NCBI GenBank assembly: GCA_004562975.1
Contig: SFQP01000011.1
Coordinates: 1 to 15,358 of the forward strand
Direction: 5' to 3'
Source of the DNA: a bacterium
Lineage (GTDB): Bacteria > Bacteroidota > Bacteroidia > Bacteroidales > Bacteroidaceae
Length of the DNA stretch: 15,358 bases
Below, in pieces: positions 1 through 5,813 of the stretch (position 1 is its first letter; the number at the start of each line of letters is the position of its first letter). The position numbers and the translations under genes are program-made. Under the pieces are notes generated by a model. The model was not told the DNA's origin, made no database searches, and worked only from the letters and a program-made list of their open reading frames with translations.

Positions 1-322
1 CCTTCTCCACGATGGTGGCGGCCACGTCGGCCACGTTGGGGTTGAAGTGGACATCGGCCACGAGCGGGCGGTCGTAGCCTTCGCGGCGCAGGGCTTCGCG
101 CAGGGGCTTCAGTGCCTCGGCCTCGCGTGTGCCCTGTGTGGTGAGTCGCACGTAGTCCGCTCCCGCGTCGAATATGGCGCGGCACTGGCGTAGGGAGGCT
201 TCGACATCGGTGGTCACCGTGGTCGTCATGCTCTGGATGCGCAGCGGTTCGTCGCCGCCGAGGGGGCGGTTGCCCACGCAGACCTTATGGGAGCGGCGCG
301 GACGGTAGTTGAACAAGTCCAT
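1..322 (-). CDS. ispG: 4-hydroxy-3-methylbut-2-enyl diphosphate synthase IspG (GcpE), N-terminal part
   Basis: The first 107 codons of IspG are present; the gene runs off the left edge of the window, so the iron-sulfur-binding C-terminal half is not visible. The enzyme makes HMBPP from MEcPP in the MEP isoprenoid pathway in the cytoplasm. My translation starts MDLFNYRPRRSHKVCVGN and continues with a recognisable IspG block (RIQSMTTTVTTDV), then DAGADYVRLTTQG and PLVADVHFNPNVA, which match the start of the TIM-barrel domain. The ATG at 320-322 follows the purE stop after one base (TGA-T-ATG), so the two genes are almost certainly co-transcribed and probably translationally coupled. Recognition of the family is firm. 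That it is the long Bacteroidota form cannot be tested on this fragment. Confidence 0.93.
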   Translation of the reverse strand, partial: MDLFNYRPRRSHKVCVGNRPLGGDEPLRIQSMTTTVTTDVEASLRQCRAIFDAGADYVRLTTQGTREAEALKPLREALRREGYDRPLVADVHFNPNVADVAATIVEK

Positions 323-323
323 A

Positions 324-830
324 TCAGTTGGTCTTGAATGTGTATTTCACTTCGCTGAGTTCCTTGTTGGCCTTCACGATTTTCTGTTTCAGGCTTTCTT
401 TGTAGTGGCGCAGGCGTTCGGCCAGTGCCTCGTCGGAGAGGGCGAGCATCTCCGCAGCGAGTATGGCGGCGTTCTGTGCGCCGTTCACGCCGACTGTGGC
501 CACTGGGATGCCCGGTGGCATCTGTATGATGGAGAGCATGGCGTCGAGTCCGTCGAGCATGCCCTTGATGGGTACGCCGATGACGGGCAGGGTGGTGCCG
601 GCGGCAATCACTCCGGGCAGCGCGGCGGCCATGCCTGCGCCGGCGATGATGACGCGCAGCCCCCTGTCGGCGGCGTGGCGTGCAAATTCGTCGACTTCGC
701 GCGGGGTGCGGTGGGCGGAGAGGGCGTTCATCTCAAAGGGTATTTCCATTTCTTCGAGAAAGCGTGCTGCTTTCTCCATGACGGGAAGGTCGGAGGTGCT
801 TCCCATGATGATGCTGACAATAGGTGACAT
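324..830 (-). CDS. purE: N5-carboxyaminoimidazole ribonucleotide mutase PurE (class I)
   Basis: A 168-residue protein, the usual size of bacterial class I PurE. It converts N5-CAIR to CAIR in de novo purine synthesis and forms a cytoplasmic octamer. The active-site signatures are visible: GSTSD at residues 10-14 and ALSAHRTP at 36-43 with the catalytic His40, followed by the glycine/alanine-rich IIAGAGMAAALPGVIA block and PVIGVP. I chose the ATG at 828-830, giving MSPIVSIIMGSTSD. A start at 896 is open but adds a non-homologous peptide (MPAGHDNIRQ...) and lies in the spacer after the PAP2-like gene. The gene sits 88 bp downstream of that gene and one base before ispG. Nothing regulatory is evident in the spacer, so it may be read from the rpoN promoter. 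Confidence 0.95.
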   Translation of the reverse strand: MSPIVSIIMGSTSDLPVMEKAARFLEEMEIPFEMNALSAHRTPREVDEFARHAADRGLRVIIAGAGMAAALPGVIAAGTTLPVIGVPIKGMLDGLDAMLSIIQMPPGIPVATVGVNGAQNAAILAAEMLALSDEALAERLRHYKESLKQKIVKANKELSEVKYTFKTN

Positions 831-918
831 ATATATAATGTGTATGGGTTTGTAGGGTTCGGGTAGTTGGCGGATGTTGTCGTGGCCGGCTGGCACCGCG
901 TTTGCCTGGCGGTTGGTG

Positions 919-1635
919 TCAGACGAGGAGGATGCAGGCGAAGCCGCAGAGGAGGCCGATGGCCACGCCCCAGCCCAGTTCGCGGAGGGTGTGTTGCCGG
1001 AGGATGAAGCGGGCGGTGCATACCATGCCGCTCAGGAGTACGCAGAGGCAGAGCCAGCCCGTGGGGTCGAAGGAGAAGATGAGGGCAAAGGCCATGAGCG
1101 CACCCACCACGCCTCCCGAGGCTGCGGCGTGCGTGCTCACCTTGATGACGCTGTTGATCAGGGCGCAGACAATCTGGATGGCCAGCGCGCCTGCTATCAC
1201 GCCGAGCGTGAAACGGGGCATGTGGAGCGAGTCGAGCAGCTTGTAGAGGGCGGCGTAGCACACGATGCTCACGGCGTAGGGCACGTAGCGACGCTCGCGG
1301 CGGCTCAGCTGGTGGCGGGTCCAACCGTTGATTTTGCGGTAGATGTAGATGAACAGGCGGGGCAGCACCACGGTGAAGAAGTAGACAAAGAGGGTGAGCA
1401 GCAACTTTGTCGGCAGCGGCAGCAAGTTCAGGTAGCTGAAGGTGAAGAGGGCGGCGAAGGCCACCACGGGCAGGTAGAAAGGCGAGAAGATGAGCGACAC
1501 CACCTGCGAGGTAAGCACAATCCATCCGATGCGGCTGTTCATGCGGCGTATGATGGGGAAGGTGGGGCGTTCCGTAGCGTCTGGCATAGGGCTGGTGAGT
1601 GAAGGGTTTGGGGTCAAGGGGGCGGGGCGGTTCAT
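919..1635 (-). CDS. Divergent PAP2-superfamily integral membrane protein
   Basis: A 238-residue protein with about six hydrophobic segments (roughly 36-56, 58-74, 76-98, 118-134, 143-163 and 175-235 with a break). Two weak PAP2 phosphatase signatures are visible. VSTHAAASGG at 166-175 stands where PSGH is expected, with His169. R209 followed six residues later by H215 matches the SRxxxxxH motif; the Asp normally four residues after that His is Glu219 here. The KxxxxxxRP motif is not clear. Family members dephosphorylate lipid phosphates such as undecaprenyl pyrophosphate, but the degenerate motifs leave activity open. The ATG overlaps the rpoN stop as ATGA (1632-1635), indicating translational coupling. 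Later in-frame starts (Met17, Met32) are possible; the overlap favours the first. No substrate can be assigned. Confidence 0.7.
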   Translation of the reverse strand: MNRPAPLTPNPSLTSPMPDATERPTFPIIRRMNSRIGWIVLTSQVVSLIFSPFYLPVVAFAALFTFSYLNLLPLPTKLLLTLFVYFFTVVLPRLFIYIYRKINGWTRHQLSRRERRYVPYAVSIVCYAALYKLLDSLHMPRFTLGVIAGALAIQIVCALINSVIKVSTHAAASGGVVGALMAFALIFSFDPTGWLCLCVLLSGMVCTARFILRQHTLRELGWGVAIGLLCGFACILLV

Positions 1636-3131
1636 TCGCGGCGCAGGCGTGCGGTGGGAAATCCCATGATGTCGCGGTATTTGGCCACGGTGCGGCGTGC
1701 CACGTCATAGCCTTGCTGCTTGAGTTTTGCCGCCAGCATCTCGTCGGGCAGCGGGTGCTTTTTGTCCTCCCCTTCGATGAGGGAGCGCAGTGCCGCCTGG
1801 ATTTGTCTGGCCGAGATTTCGTCGCCCTCGGCGTTGGTGATTTGTGAGGAGAAGAAGAAACGCAGCGGATATGTGCCGTAGTCCGTCTGCACATACTTAT
1901 GGTTTGTCACGCGCGACACGGTCGAGATGGCCATGTCTCCCCTTTCGGCCACCTCGCGCAGGGTGAGCGGGTGCAGTTGCGTTTCGTCGTCATCGTTGAG
2001 GAAGAAGTCGCGCTGGAAGTGTACGATACCCTGCATCACGGTGAGGAGCGTTTGTTTGCGTATGGCCAGTAGGTTGATGAAAGCCATGGCCGCGTCCACC
2101 TTTTGGCGGGCAAAGGTATAGGCGTCGCGTTGTTGCCGTGAGAGTTTGTCCTTGTGTTCGCCATACTGCTTGATGCTGTCGCGGAAGGCCGGGCTGACGC
2201 GCAGTTCGGGCAGGTCGCCCGCGTTGAGCTGTACGGCGATTTCGCCTTCGTTGTTCACGTGGACGAAGAAGTCGGGCACGATGGTCGGCGCGTTGGCCGT
2301 CAGCGTTTCGTTGAGCGCGCGTCCCGGCATGGGGTTCAGGTGTGTCAGTTCGTGCAACACGTGTTCCATCGTCTCGTCGTCCACCTTCAGTTTTTCGCCT
2401 ATGGCTTTCCATTTCCTTGAGGTGAAATCCTTGAAATAGCGGTCCACCACGGTGAGTGCAAGCTGCGTGTAGGGCGTTCGCCGGTCCGGGTCGGAGAGTT
2501 GTATGTGCAGGCATTCCTGCAGCGAGCGTGCCCCGATGCCCCGTGGTTCGAAGGTTTGTAGTATGGCCAGCAGGTGTTCCATTTCCGTGAGGGAAGTCAG
2601 CGTGTTGTGGTAGATGGCCAGTTCGTCCACCAGGTCGAGCAAATCCTTTTTCAGCAATCCGCTTTCGTCGAGCGAGCCGATGAGGTAGTTCATCACCTCC
2701 TGTTCGTGTTCCGTGAGGTTATGTTCCCCCATTTGGCGTTGCAGTTCTTCGTAGAAGGAGGTTGTTCCTGCGAGTTGTATTTCCCTTTGGTCCTGTGCCT
2801 CTTCGGCGCGTTGCCTCAGGTAGTCGGGAATATCGTCATCATTGAGGTAGTCGCCCAATGCATCGTTTTCCGGCGAGAGCGCGTCGTGGTTGTCGTAGTC
2901 CTCGTCGTTTTCCGTGCCGTTATTGTCCTGCCGGTTGTCGTCAGCCGGTTCGTTGTCAGTGAAGTTGTCCGTGTCCTTTTCCTCCAGGGCGGCGTTGTCC
3001 ACCATTTCGTTTTGTATGCGTTGTGCCAGTTCGGTGATAGGCAGCTCCACCATTTTCGACACCGCCACTTGTAGGGCGGAGAGCTGTTGCACCTGTACGT
3101 TGGCCTGCGTCTGTACTAATTTTTGGGACAT
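1632..3131 (-). CDS. rpoN: RNA polymerase sigma-54 factor RpoN
   Basis: A 499-residue sigma-54, normal for the family. Region I is a Gln/Leu-rich N-terminus (MSQKLVQTQANVQVQQLSAL) that contacts activators. Region II is an acidic Asp/Asn/Glu-rich linker. The core-binding domain lies in the middle. A helix-turn-helix region is at about 389-420 (LTLREVAERGDMAISTVSRV), and the RpoN box ARRTVAKYR is at 478-486, close to the C-terminus, where it reads the -24 promoter element. I chose the ATG at 3129-3131 (MSQK...); the longer reading begins with a TTG two codons upstream and adds nothing conserved. The protein directs core polymerase to -24/-12 promoters that need bacterial enhancer-binding proteins; none is encoded in this window. 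It heads the rpoN-PAP2-purE-ispG cluster and is preceded by a Bacteroidota-type promoter box. Confidence 0.96.
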   Translation of the reverse strand: MSQKLVQTQANVQVQQLSALQVAVSKMVELPITELAQRIQNEMVDNAALEEKDTDNFTDNEPADDNRQDNNGTENDEDYDNHDALSPENDALGDYLNDDDIPDYLRQRAEEAQDQREIQLAGTTSFYEELQRQMGEHNLTEHEQEVMNYLIGSLDESGLLKKDLLDLVDELAIYHNTLTSLTEMEHLLAILQTFEPRGIGARSLQECLHIQLSDPDRRTPYTQLALTVVDRYFKDFTSRKWKAIGEKLKVDDETMEHVLHELTHLNPMPGRALNETLTANAPTIVPDFFVHVNNEGEIAVQLNAGDLPELRVSPAFRDSIKQYGEHKDKLSRQQRDAYTFARQKVDAAMAFINLLAIRKQTLLTVMQGIVHFQRDFFLNDDDETQLHPLTLREVAERGDMAISTVSRVTNHKYVQTDYGTYPLRFFFSSQITNAEGDEISARQIQAALRSLIEGEDKKHPLPDEMLAAKLKQQGYDVARRTVAKYRDIMGFPTARLRRE

Positions 3132-3153
3132 AGTCAATGCATATTTTCGGGGA

Positions 3154-3184
3154 CAAAGTTAGTGCAAGGCGAGAGCAAAGGAAA
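3154..3184 (-). promoter_or_regulatory. Predicted Bacteroidota promoter of rpoN
   Basis: On the minus strand TAACTTTG (3154-3161) fits the -7 consensus TAnnTTTG exactly. At a 19-bp spacing the upstream element is TTTC (3181-3184), one base off TTTG; a perfect TTTG lies closer, at 14 bp (3176-3179). Transcription would begin about 15 bases before the rpoN ATG. The box is part of the repeat described next. Confidence 0.5.
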
Positions 3185-3263
3185 AGAAAAGCCGGAGGAT
3201 TTTCTTATTCCTTAGCCGAGCCGCCGCCTAAGTTATGAAAAGTTAGTGCAAGGCGAGAGCAAA
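3155..3263. repeat. REP-like intergenic repeat with duplicated 25-bp end
   Basis: A 25-bp sequence beginning AAAGTTAGTGCAAGGCGAG is present twice without mismatch, at 3155-3179 and 3239-3263. Between them AGGAAAAGAAAA (3179-3190) faces an imperfect complement (TTTTCTTATTCCTT, about 3200-3213), and CCTAAGTTA at 3228-3236 mirrors the outer end, so the first 80 bp or so can fold as a long imperfect hairpin. From general memory, sequences of this kind (GTGCAAGGCGAGAGC) are common between genes in Bacteroides and relatives; I cannot check copy number here. The left copy supplies the rpoN -7 box. The right copy ends two bases before the stop of the DUF3791 remnant and so marks the edge of the accessory module. 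Confidence 0.75.
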
Positions 3264-3264
3264 A

Positions 3265-3345
3265 TCATACTTCTCTCTCCCAGTTTAACAGCGTTTCGCT
3301 TATATCGTCAGCCACCCAATCAAGACTTTGGGTATGAAGTTCCAT
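3265..3345 (-). pseudogene. C-terminal remnant of a DUF3791-type gene
   Basis: A 26-codon reading frame, MELHTQSLDWVADDISETLL and six further residues, ends in TGA at 3265-3267. It aligns without gaps to the C-terminus of the intact DUF3791 protein encoded at 4109-4330: LHTQ, three residues, W, three residues, DI, one residue, E in both. In-frame codons just upstream run into a TGA inside the 45-bp repeat (3350-3394), so the front two-thirds of the domain is missing and the break coincides with the repeat. I read it as the tail of a second, related gene truncated when the repeat or module arrived. A real 26-residue peptide cannot be excluded but is less likely. Confidence 0.6.
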
Positions 3346-3349
3346 ACCA

Positions 3350-3394
3350 AACAAAATTCGTCAGAAATCCACGTGTCTGCAAGTATTTTGCAGA
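3350..3394. repeat. 45-bp direct repeat, downstream copy, with hairpin
   Basis: This segment matches 4441-4485 at 42 of 45 positions (differences at 3371, 3375 and 3390). It opens AACAAAATTCGTCAGAAATC. Its right half contains a perfect inverted repeat, GTCTGCAA (3375-3382) and TTGCAGAC (3388-3395), with a 5-base loop, 11 bases beyond the stop of the last module gene. The hairpin could end transcription of the module, although no T-run follows it on the minus strand. The copies bracket the three-gene module. Confidence 0.8.
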
Positions 3395-3405
3395 CTTCTT
3401 TTCCC

Positions 3406-3621
3406 TTACAATTCCGTTTTCAGTTCATTGTACAAATCCACAGGGCCTAAATGCCAATATTTGGTGCTTTCCGTGGCAAGTCTTTCATACAATTGGGAAT
3501 GATAGATACGGTCAAGGCATTCCTTGATGGAATATCCGTAATCGTCATGCAGATATTCCACCAACCAGCTGATTTTTCCTGGTATAAGCAGATGGAGGTT
3601 ATGTTGGTTTATCTGGAACAT
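3406..3621 (-). CDS. Small conserved-type protein, third gene of the DUF3791-DUF3990 module
   Basis: A 71-residue protein starting MFQINQHNLHLLIPGKISWL, rich in Tyr, Leu and His, with no signal peptide or membrane segment. The middle (YGYSIKECLDRIYHSQLYER) and the end (TKYWHLGPVDLYNEL) look like packed helices in a compact domain. A start 24 bases upstream (ATG at 3643-3645) is also open. I prefer the inner one because it gives a 13-bp overlap with the DUF3990 gene rather than 37 bp and begins where sequence looks constrained. The overlap implies coupled translation. I do not recognise a named family. From position it may be an antitoxin, a second effector or a binding partner of the DUF3990 protein. 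The gene is AT-richer than the flanking chromosome. Confidence 0.7.
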   Translation of the reverse strand: MFQINQHNLHLLIPGKISWLVEYLHDDYGYSIKECLDRIYHSQLYERLATESTKYWHLGPVDLYNELKTEL

Positions 3622-4106
3622 ACTTTTTCGATTTTGGCTGAACATACAAAACGCAGGGCTGTCAGGGCTTTTTCTGTATGAAAGAGATATTGGTCAACCA
3701 ATTTATAAGTCTTGAGTTCCCGGATGAGTGTTCCGAGGCCGATGGCACCGGCTTCATACAGTCCGAACTGAAGATACACTCTGTCATTGGCTACCGGGCC
3801 ATACACCACGTCATAGTTGTGGGTGAAGTCCTTGATGGTTCTGTTGGCCATTACAAAATCAGCCCATTCTTCTGTCGGTTCTGTGAATGTCAACCTGTTC
3901 AATAGCGCCAACTTCTTCTCATCCAAATCATATACATTGACATAGCCACAGGTGGAATGTGTTTCCGCCATACGCCTTTCCACCCATTCTCTGGCTTGCT
4001 TCTCGGAGGTTGTTGTGTAGAAGCCTTTGCCGTAGTCGAGTGACCGATTGGGGTTGAGAATTATGGGATGCTCCACCACGTCCAGACTGCCGTGATATAC
4101 CTTCAT
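3609..4106 (-). CDS. DUF3990 protein, predicted ADP-ribosyltransferase-like toxin
   Basis: A 165-residue cytoplasmic protein with the DUF3990 pattern: YHGS at residues 4-7, DYGKGFYTTTSEKQAREW at 24-41, YDVVYGPVANDR at 98-109, and DQYLFHTEKALTALRF at 138-153. His5 and Tyr30 stand where the first two residues of the H-Y-E group of ADP-ribosyltransferases would be; a third acidic or amide residue may be in the QYLFHTE block (Gln139 or Glu145). That assignment is inference from motif order, not structure. It starts two bases after the DUF3791 stop and overlaps the following gene, so the three are co-expressed. Small ART-like proteins beside a small partner typically form toxin-antitoxin pairs. 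The family call is firm; enzymatic activity and target are not shown. Confidence 0.82.
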   Translation of the reverse strand: MKVYHGSLDVVEHPIILNPNRSLDYGKGFYTTTSEKQAREWVERRMAETHSTCGYVNVYDLDEKKLALLNRLTFTEPTEEWADFVMANRTIKDFTHNYDVVYGPVANDRVYLQFGLYEAGAIGLGTLIRELKTYKLVDQYLFHTEKALTALRFVCSAKIEKVCSR

Positions 4107-4108
4107 GC

Positions 4109-4330
4109 TTACTTGTTTTTCTTGTTGATTTCAATAAATTCGTCAATGTCTGCAACCAGCCATTGGCGACCCTGGGTATGCAGGGGTTCAAAACAGTTGC
4201 AAAGATAATCAGTCACGCCATACTGCGAAAACAAGTCAAGTACTTGCTTGCCGCTCATTCCTTTGGCTGCTCCGTATTCTTCAATGCAGAACGCAACGAA
4301 GAGTGCAATATCTTTGTCTTTCTTTTCCAT
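4109..4330 (-). CDS. DUF3791-type small protein, likely partner or antitoxin of the DUF3990 protein
   Basis: A 73-residue protein starting MEKKDKDIALFVAFCIEEYG, followed by a helical stretch (GMSGKQVLDLFSQYGVTDYL) and the LHTQGRQWLVADIDEFIEIN tail typical of DUF3791. It is the first gene of the module and is separated from DUF3990 by two bases. I chose the ATG at 4328-4330 because the family normally begins there. A longer in-frame start at 4399 adds 23 residues that do not look like part of the domain. DUF3791 and DUF3990 genes recur side by side in Firmicutes and Bacteroidota, from general knowledge, so an antitoxin or adaptor role is reasonable but unproven. No promoter matching the Bacteroidota consensus was found in the 110 bases upstream. 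Confidence 0.78.
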   Translation of the reverse strand: MEKKDKDIALFVAFCIEEYGAAKGMSGKQVLDLFSQYGVTDYLCNCFEPLHTQGRQWLVADIDEFIEINKKNK

Positions 4331-4440
4331 GATGAAGGCACAATTAGGGATGTATCCGTTGAGCGTTATTCGGCTTTGCCCAATCTCTTCTGTGAACATA
4401 AAGGTCTGCTTGCTTCACTGTCAGCTTTTATTTCACATCT

Positions 4441-4485
4441 AACAAAATTCGTCAGAAATCCCCGTATCTGCAAGTATTTTCCAGA
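4441..4485. repeat. 45-bp direct repeat, upstream copy
   Basis: The second copy of the repeat at 3350-3394, with three substitutions. One of them (4481) breaks the hairpin found in the other copy (TCTGCAA faces TCCAGA here). It lies 110 bp before the start of the DUF3791 gene and marks the upstream edge of the AT-richer module; beyond it the sequence turns GC-rich. Confidence 0.8.
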
Positions 4486-4521
4486 AAATCGTGTGGATGA
4501 GCCCGGATTTATCCGTTTTCC

Positions 4522-4587
4522 GCCGGCCGGTGCTCCGTTTTCCACTGGCTGGTACTCCGTGTATCACTGGCCGGTGCTTTTTCCGGA
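4522..4587. repeat. Three imperfect 22-bp tandem repeats
   Basis: Three adjacent 22-bp units lie at 4522-4543, 4544-4565 and 4566-4587, each carrying a core like CTGGCCGGTGCTCCGT (middle copy CTGGCTGGTACTCCGT). A partial, decayed unit may precede them at 4502-4521, which shares ATCCGTTTTCC. They sit between the accessory module and the end of the acyltransferase gene. No coding role or terminator is evident. Confidence 0.6.
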
Positions 4588-4604
4588 GCAGGCCAGGGTG
4601 TGGA

Positions 4605-5678
4605 CTACACCTTTATATATATACGCGCACGCGCAAGGGTCAGGAGGATGAAGAACAGGATGAGGAAGTTGCCGAACGTGAGCCACGCGTCATACCAGCC
4701 GTCGAGCCACTGGCGCAGGCCGTAGCACAGCGAGTCGACAACGGAGCGGAAGTTGACTACCTCGCCCAGCATATAGGCAGCAATGGAATTCATGCCGTAG
4801 ATTTTCAGCCAGTCAAACGGGCGGTGGATGCCGCGCACATCGATGACGTAGTAGAAAGCCGCCATGAGCAGGAAGCAATAGCCGCCGCTGAGCAGGGTCA
4901 TGCTCGAAGTCCAGATGCGTTTCACCACCGGCATATCCAGCCCCCACAGCCATCCCGCCACGATGAGCACCGCTCCCGCGAGGAACAGGCACAGGGCCGT
5001 GCGCACCGTCGCCCTGCCACGGTCCAGGCGGATAATCTGTCCCGCCACCGCGCCGAGCATCACCGTCACGCCGAAGTTGAGGCTGGACAGCAGCCAGGCG
5101 TAGGTGGGGTCGCCACGGTGGCTCCCCATCACGGCGGCATCGATGCGGCAGGCCAGGTTGCCTTCGGGCGAATAGTTGCCGCAGAGCATCATAGGCACGC
5201 TGTAGGCCGCCAGGAGCACCGCCATGCCTGCCAGCTGTCCGCGCAGCGGCAGCCGGAGCAGCAGCAGTGCGGCGATGAGATAGCCGGCGGCAATGGCCTG
5301 CAGTGTGTTGGTGTAATACTGGAAATAGGCCGGGCAGAGGCTCAGCAGGTTGCCCTGCACCACCATGCCCAGCACGAACAGCACCACGAAGCGGCGCACC
5401 ACCTTGCGGTAGGCGTGGGCCACGGGCCATTCGCCGCGAAGGTAACGGGCAAAGGCGAAGGGCATGGATATGCCGCTCATGAACAGGAACAAGGGCATCA
5501 CCAGGTCCCAGAAGCGGAAACCCTCCCACACCTCGTGGTCGAAATGGTAAAGCACGGACCGCGCCAGTGGGCTGTCGCAGCGGGAGAGTACGGCCCACAA
5601 CACGGGTTGCAGGAAGACGAGCAGGAAGAGGTCGAAACCCCGCAGAATGTCGAGCGAGGCCAAGCGTTTGTTTTGCAT
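4605..5678 (-). CDS. DUF5009/HGSNAT-like membrane acyltransferase
   Basis: A 357-residue polytopic inner-membrane protein with about ten hydrophobic segments. It has the family opening RLASLDILRGFDLFLL at residues 5-20, then HFDHEVWEGFRFWDLVMP at 45-62 and LFLFMSGISMPFAFAR at 63-78, characteristic of the DUF5009 and heparan-alpha-glucosaminide N-acetyltransferase group. Relatives move acetyl groups across the membrane onto sugars; His45 or His48 is a candidate catalytic residue by position only. The ATG at 5676-5678 starts MQNKRLASLD, as usual for the family. It lies downstream of the giant glycosidase on the same strand, but a strong hairpin at 5750-5785 separates them, so shared transcription would need read-through. 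The context suggests glycan handling; the substrate is unknown. Confidence 0.85.
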   Translation of the reverse strand: MQNKRLASLDILRGFDLFLLVFLQPVLWAVLSRCDSPLARSVLYHFDHEVWEGFRFWDLVMPLFLFMSGISMPFAFARYLRGEWPVAHAYRKVVRRFVVLFVLGMVVQGNLLSLCPAYFQYYTNTLQAIAAGYLIAALLLLRLPLRGQLAGMAVLLAAYSVPMMLCGNYSPEGNLACRIDAAVMGSHRGDPTYAWLLSSLNFGVTVMLGAVAGQIIRLDRGRATVRTALCLFLAGAVLIVAGWLWGLDMPVVKRIWTSSMTLLSGGYCFLLMAAFYYVIDVRGIHRPFDWLKIYGMNSIAAYMLGEVVNFRSVVDSLCYGLRQWLDGWYDAWLTFGNFLILFFILLTLARARIYIKV

Positions 5679-5749
5679 AAAGGAAAAATGACTGGAGAAA
5701 CACGCGCCGCAGCGCGAAAACCTGAAACAATTAGGAAGAAAACATACTG

Positions 5750-5785
5750 AAAGGCGCGCCTGGCTGGCAGGCCGGGCGCGCCTTT
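5750..5785 (-). terminator. Predicted terminator after the glycosidase gene
   Basis: A perfect 11-bp inverted repeat, AAAGGCGCGCC (5750-5760) and GGCGCGCCTTT (5775-5785), with a 14-base loop, begins 28 bases after the glycosidase stop. Read on the minus strand the stem ends in TTT, with further T-rich sequence (TTTTCTTCC) about 8 bases later. The stem is very GC-rich. It could stop transcription either way, but only minus-strand genes flank it. Confidence 0.75.
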
Positions 5786-5813
5786 GAAGAAAAGTGAAGG
5801 GGGGAAGCAGGGC

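Noticed and set aside
831..896. 22-residue N-terminal extension of PurE
   Set aside because: It is not part of the family and lies in the intergenic spacer; the internal ATG at 828-830 gives the normal PurE start.
728..1894. 388-codon minus-strand frame across rpoN, the PAP2-like gene and purE
   Set aside because: It overlaps three well-supported genes in another frame and its Arg/Pro/His-rich sequence is typical of a shifted GC-rich frame.
3246..3527. 93-codon plus-strand frame through the 45-bp repeat
   Set aside because: It crosses the REP-like repeat, the DUF3791 remnant and the end of a real gene on the other strand, with no recognisable domain; the same short peptide (TKFVRNPR) appears at the other repeat copy simply because the DNA is repeated.
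3350..4485. Insertion sequence or integron
   Set aside because: No transposase or integrase is encoded between the repeats, the repeats are direct rather than terminal inverted, and no integrase is visible nearby.
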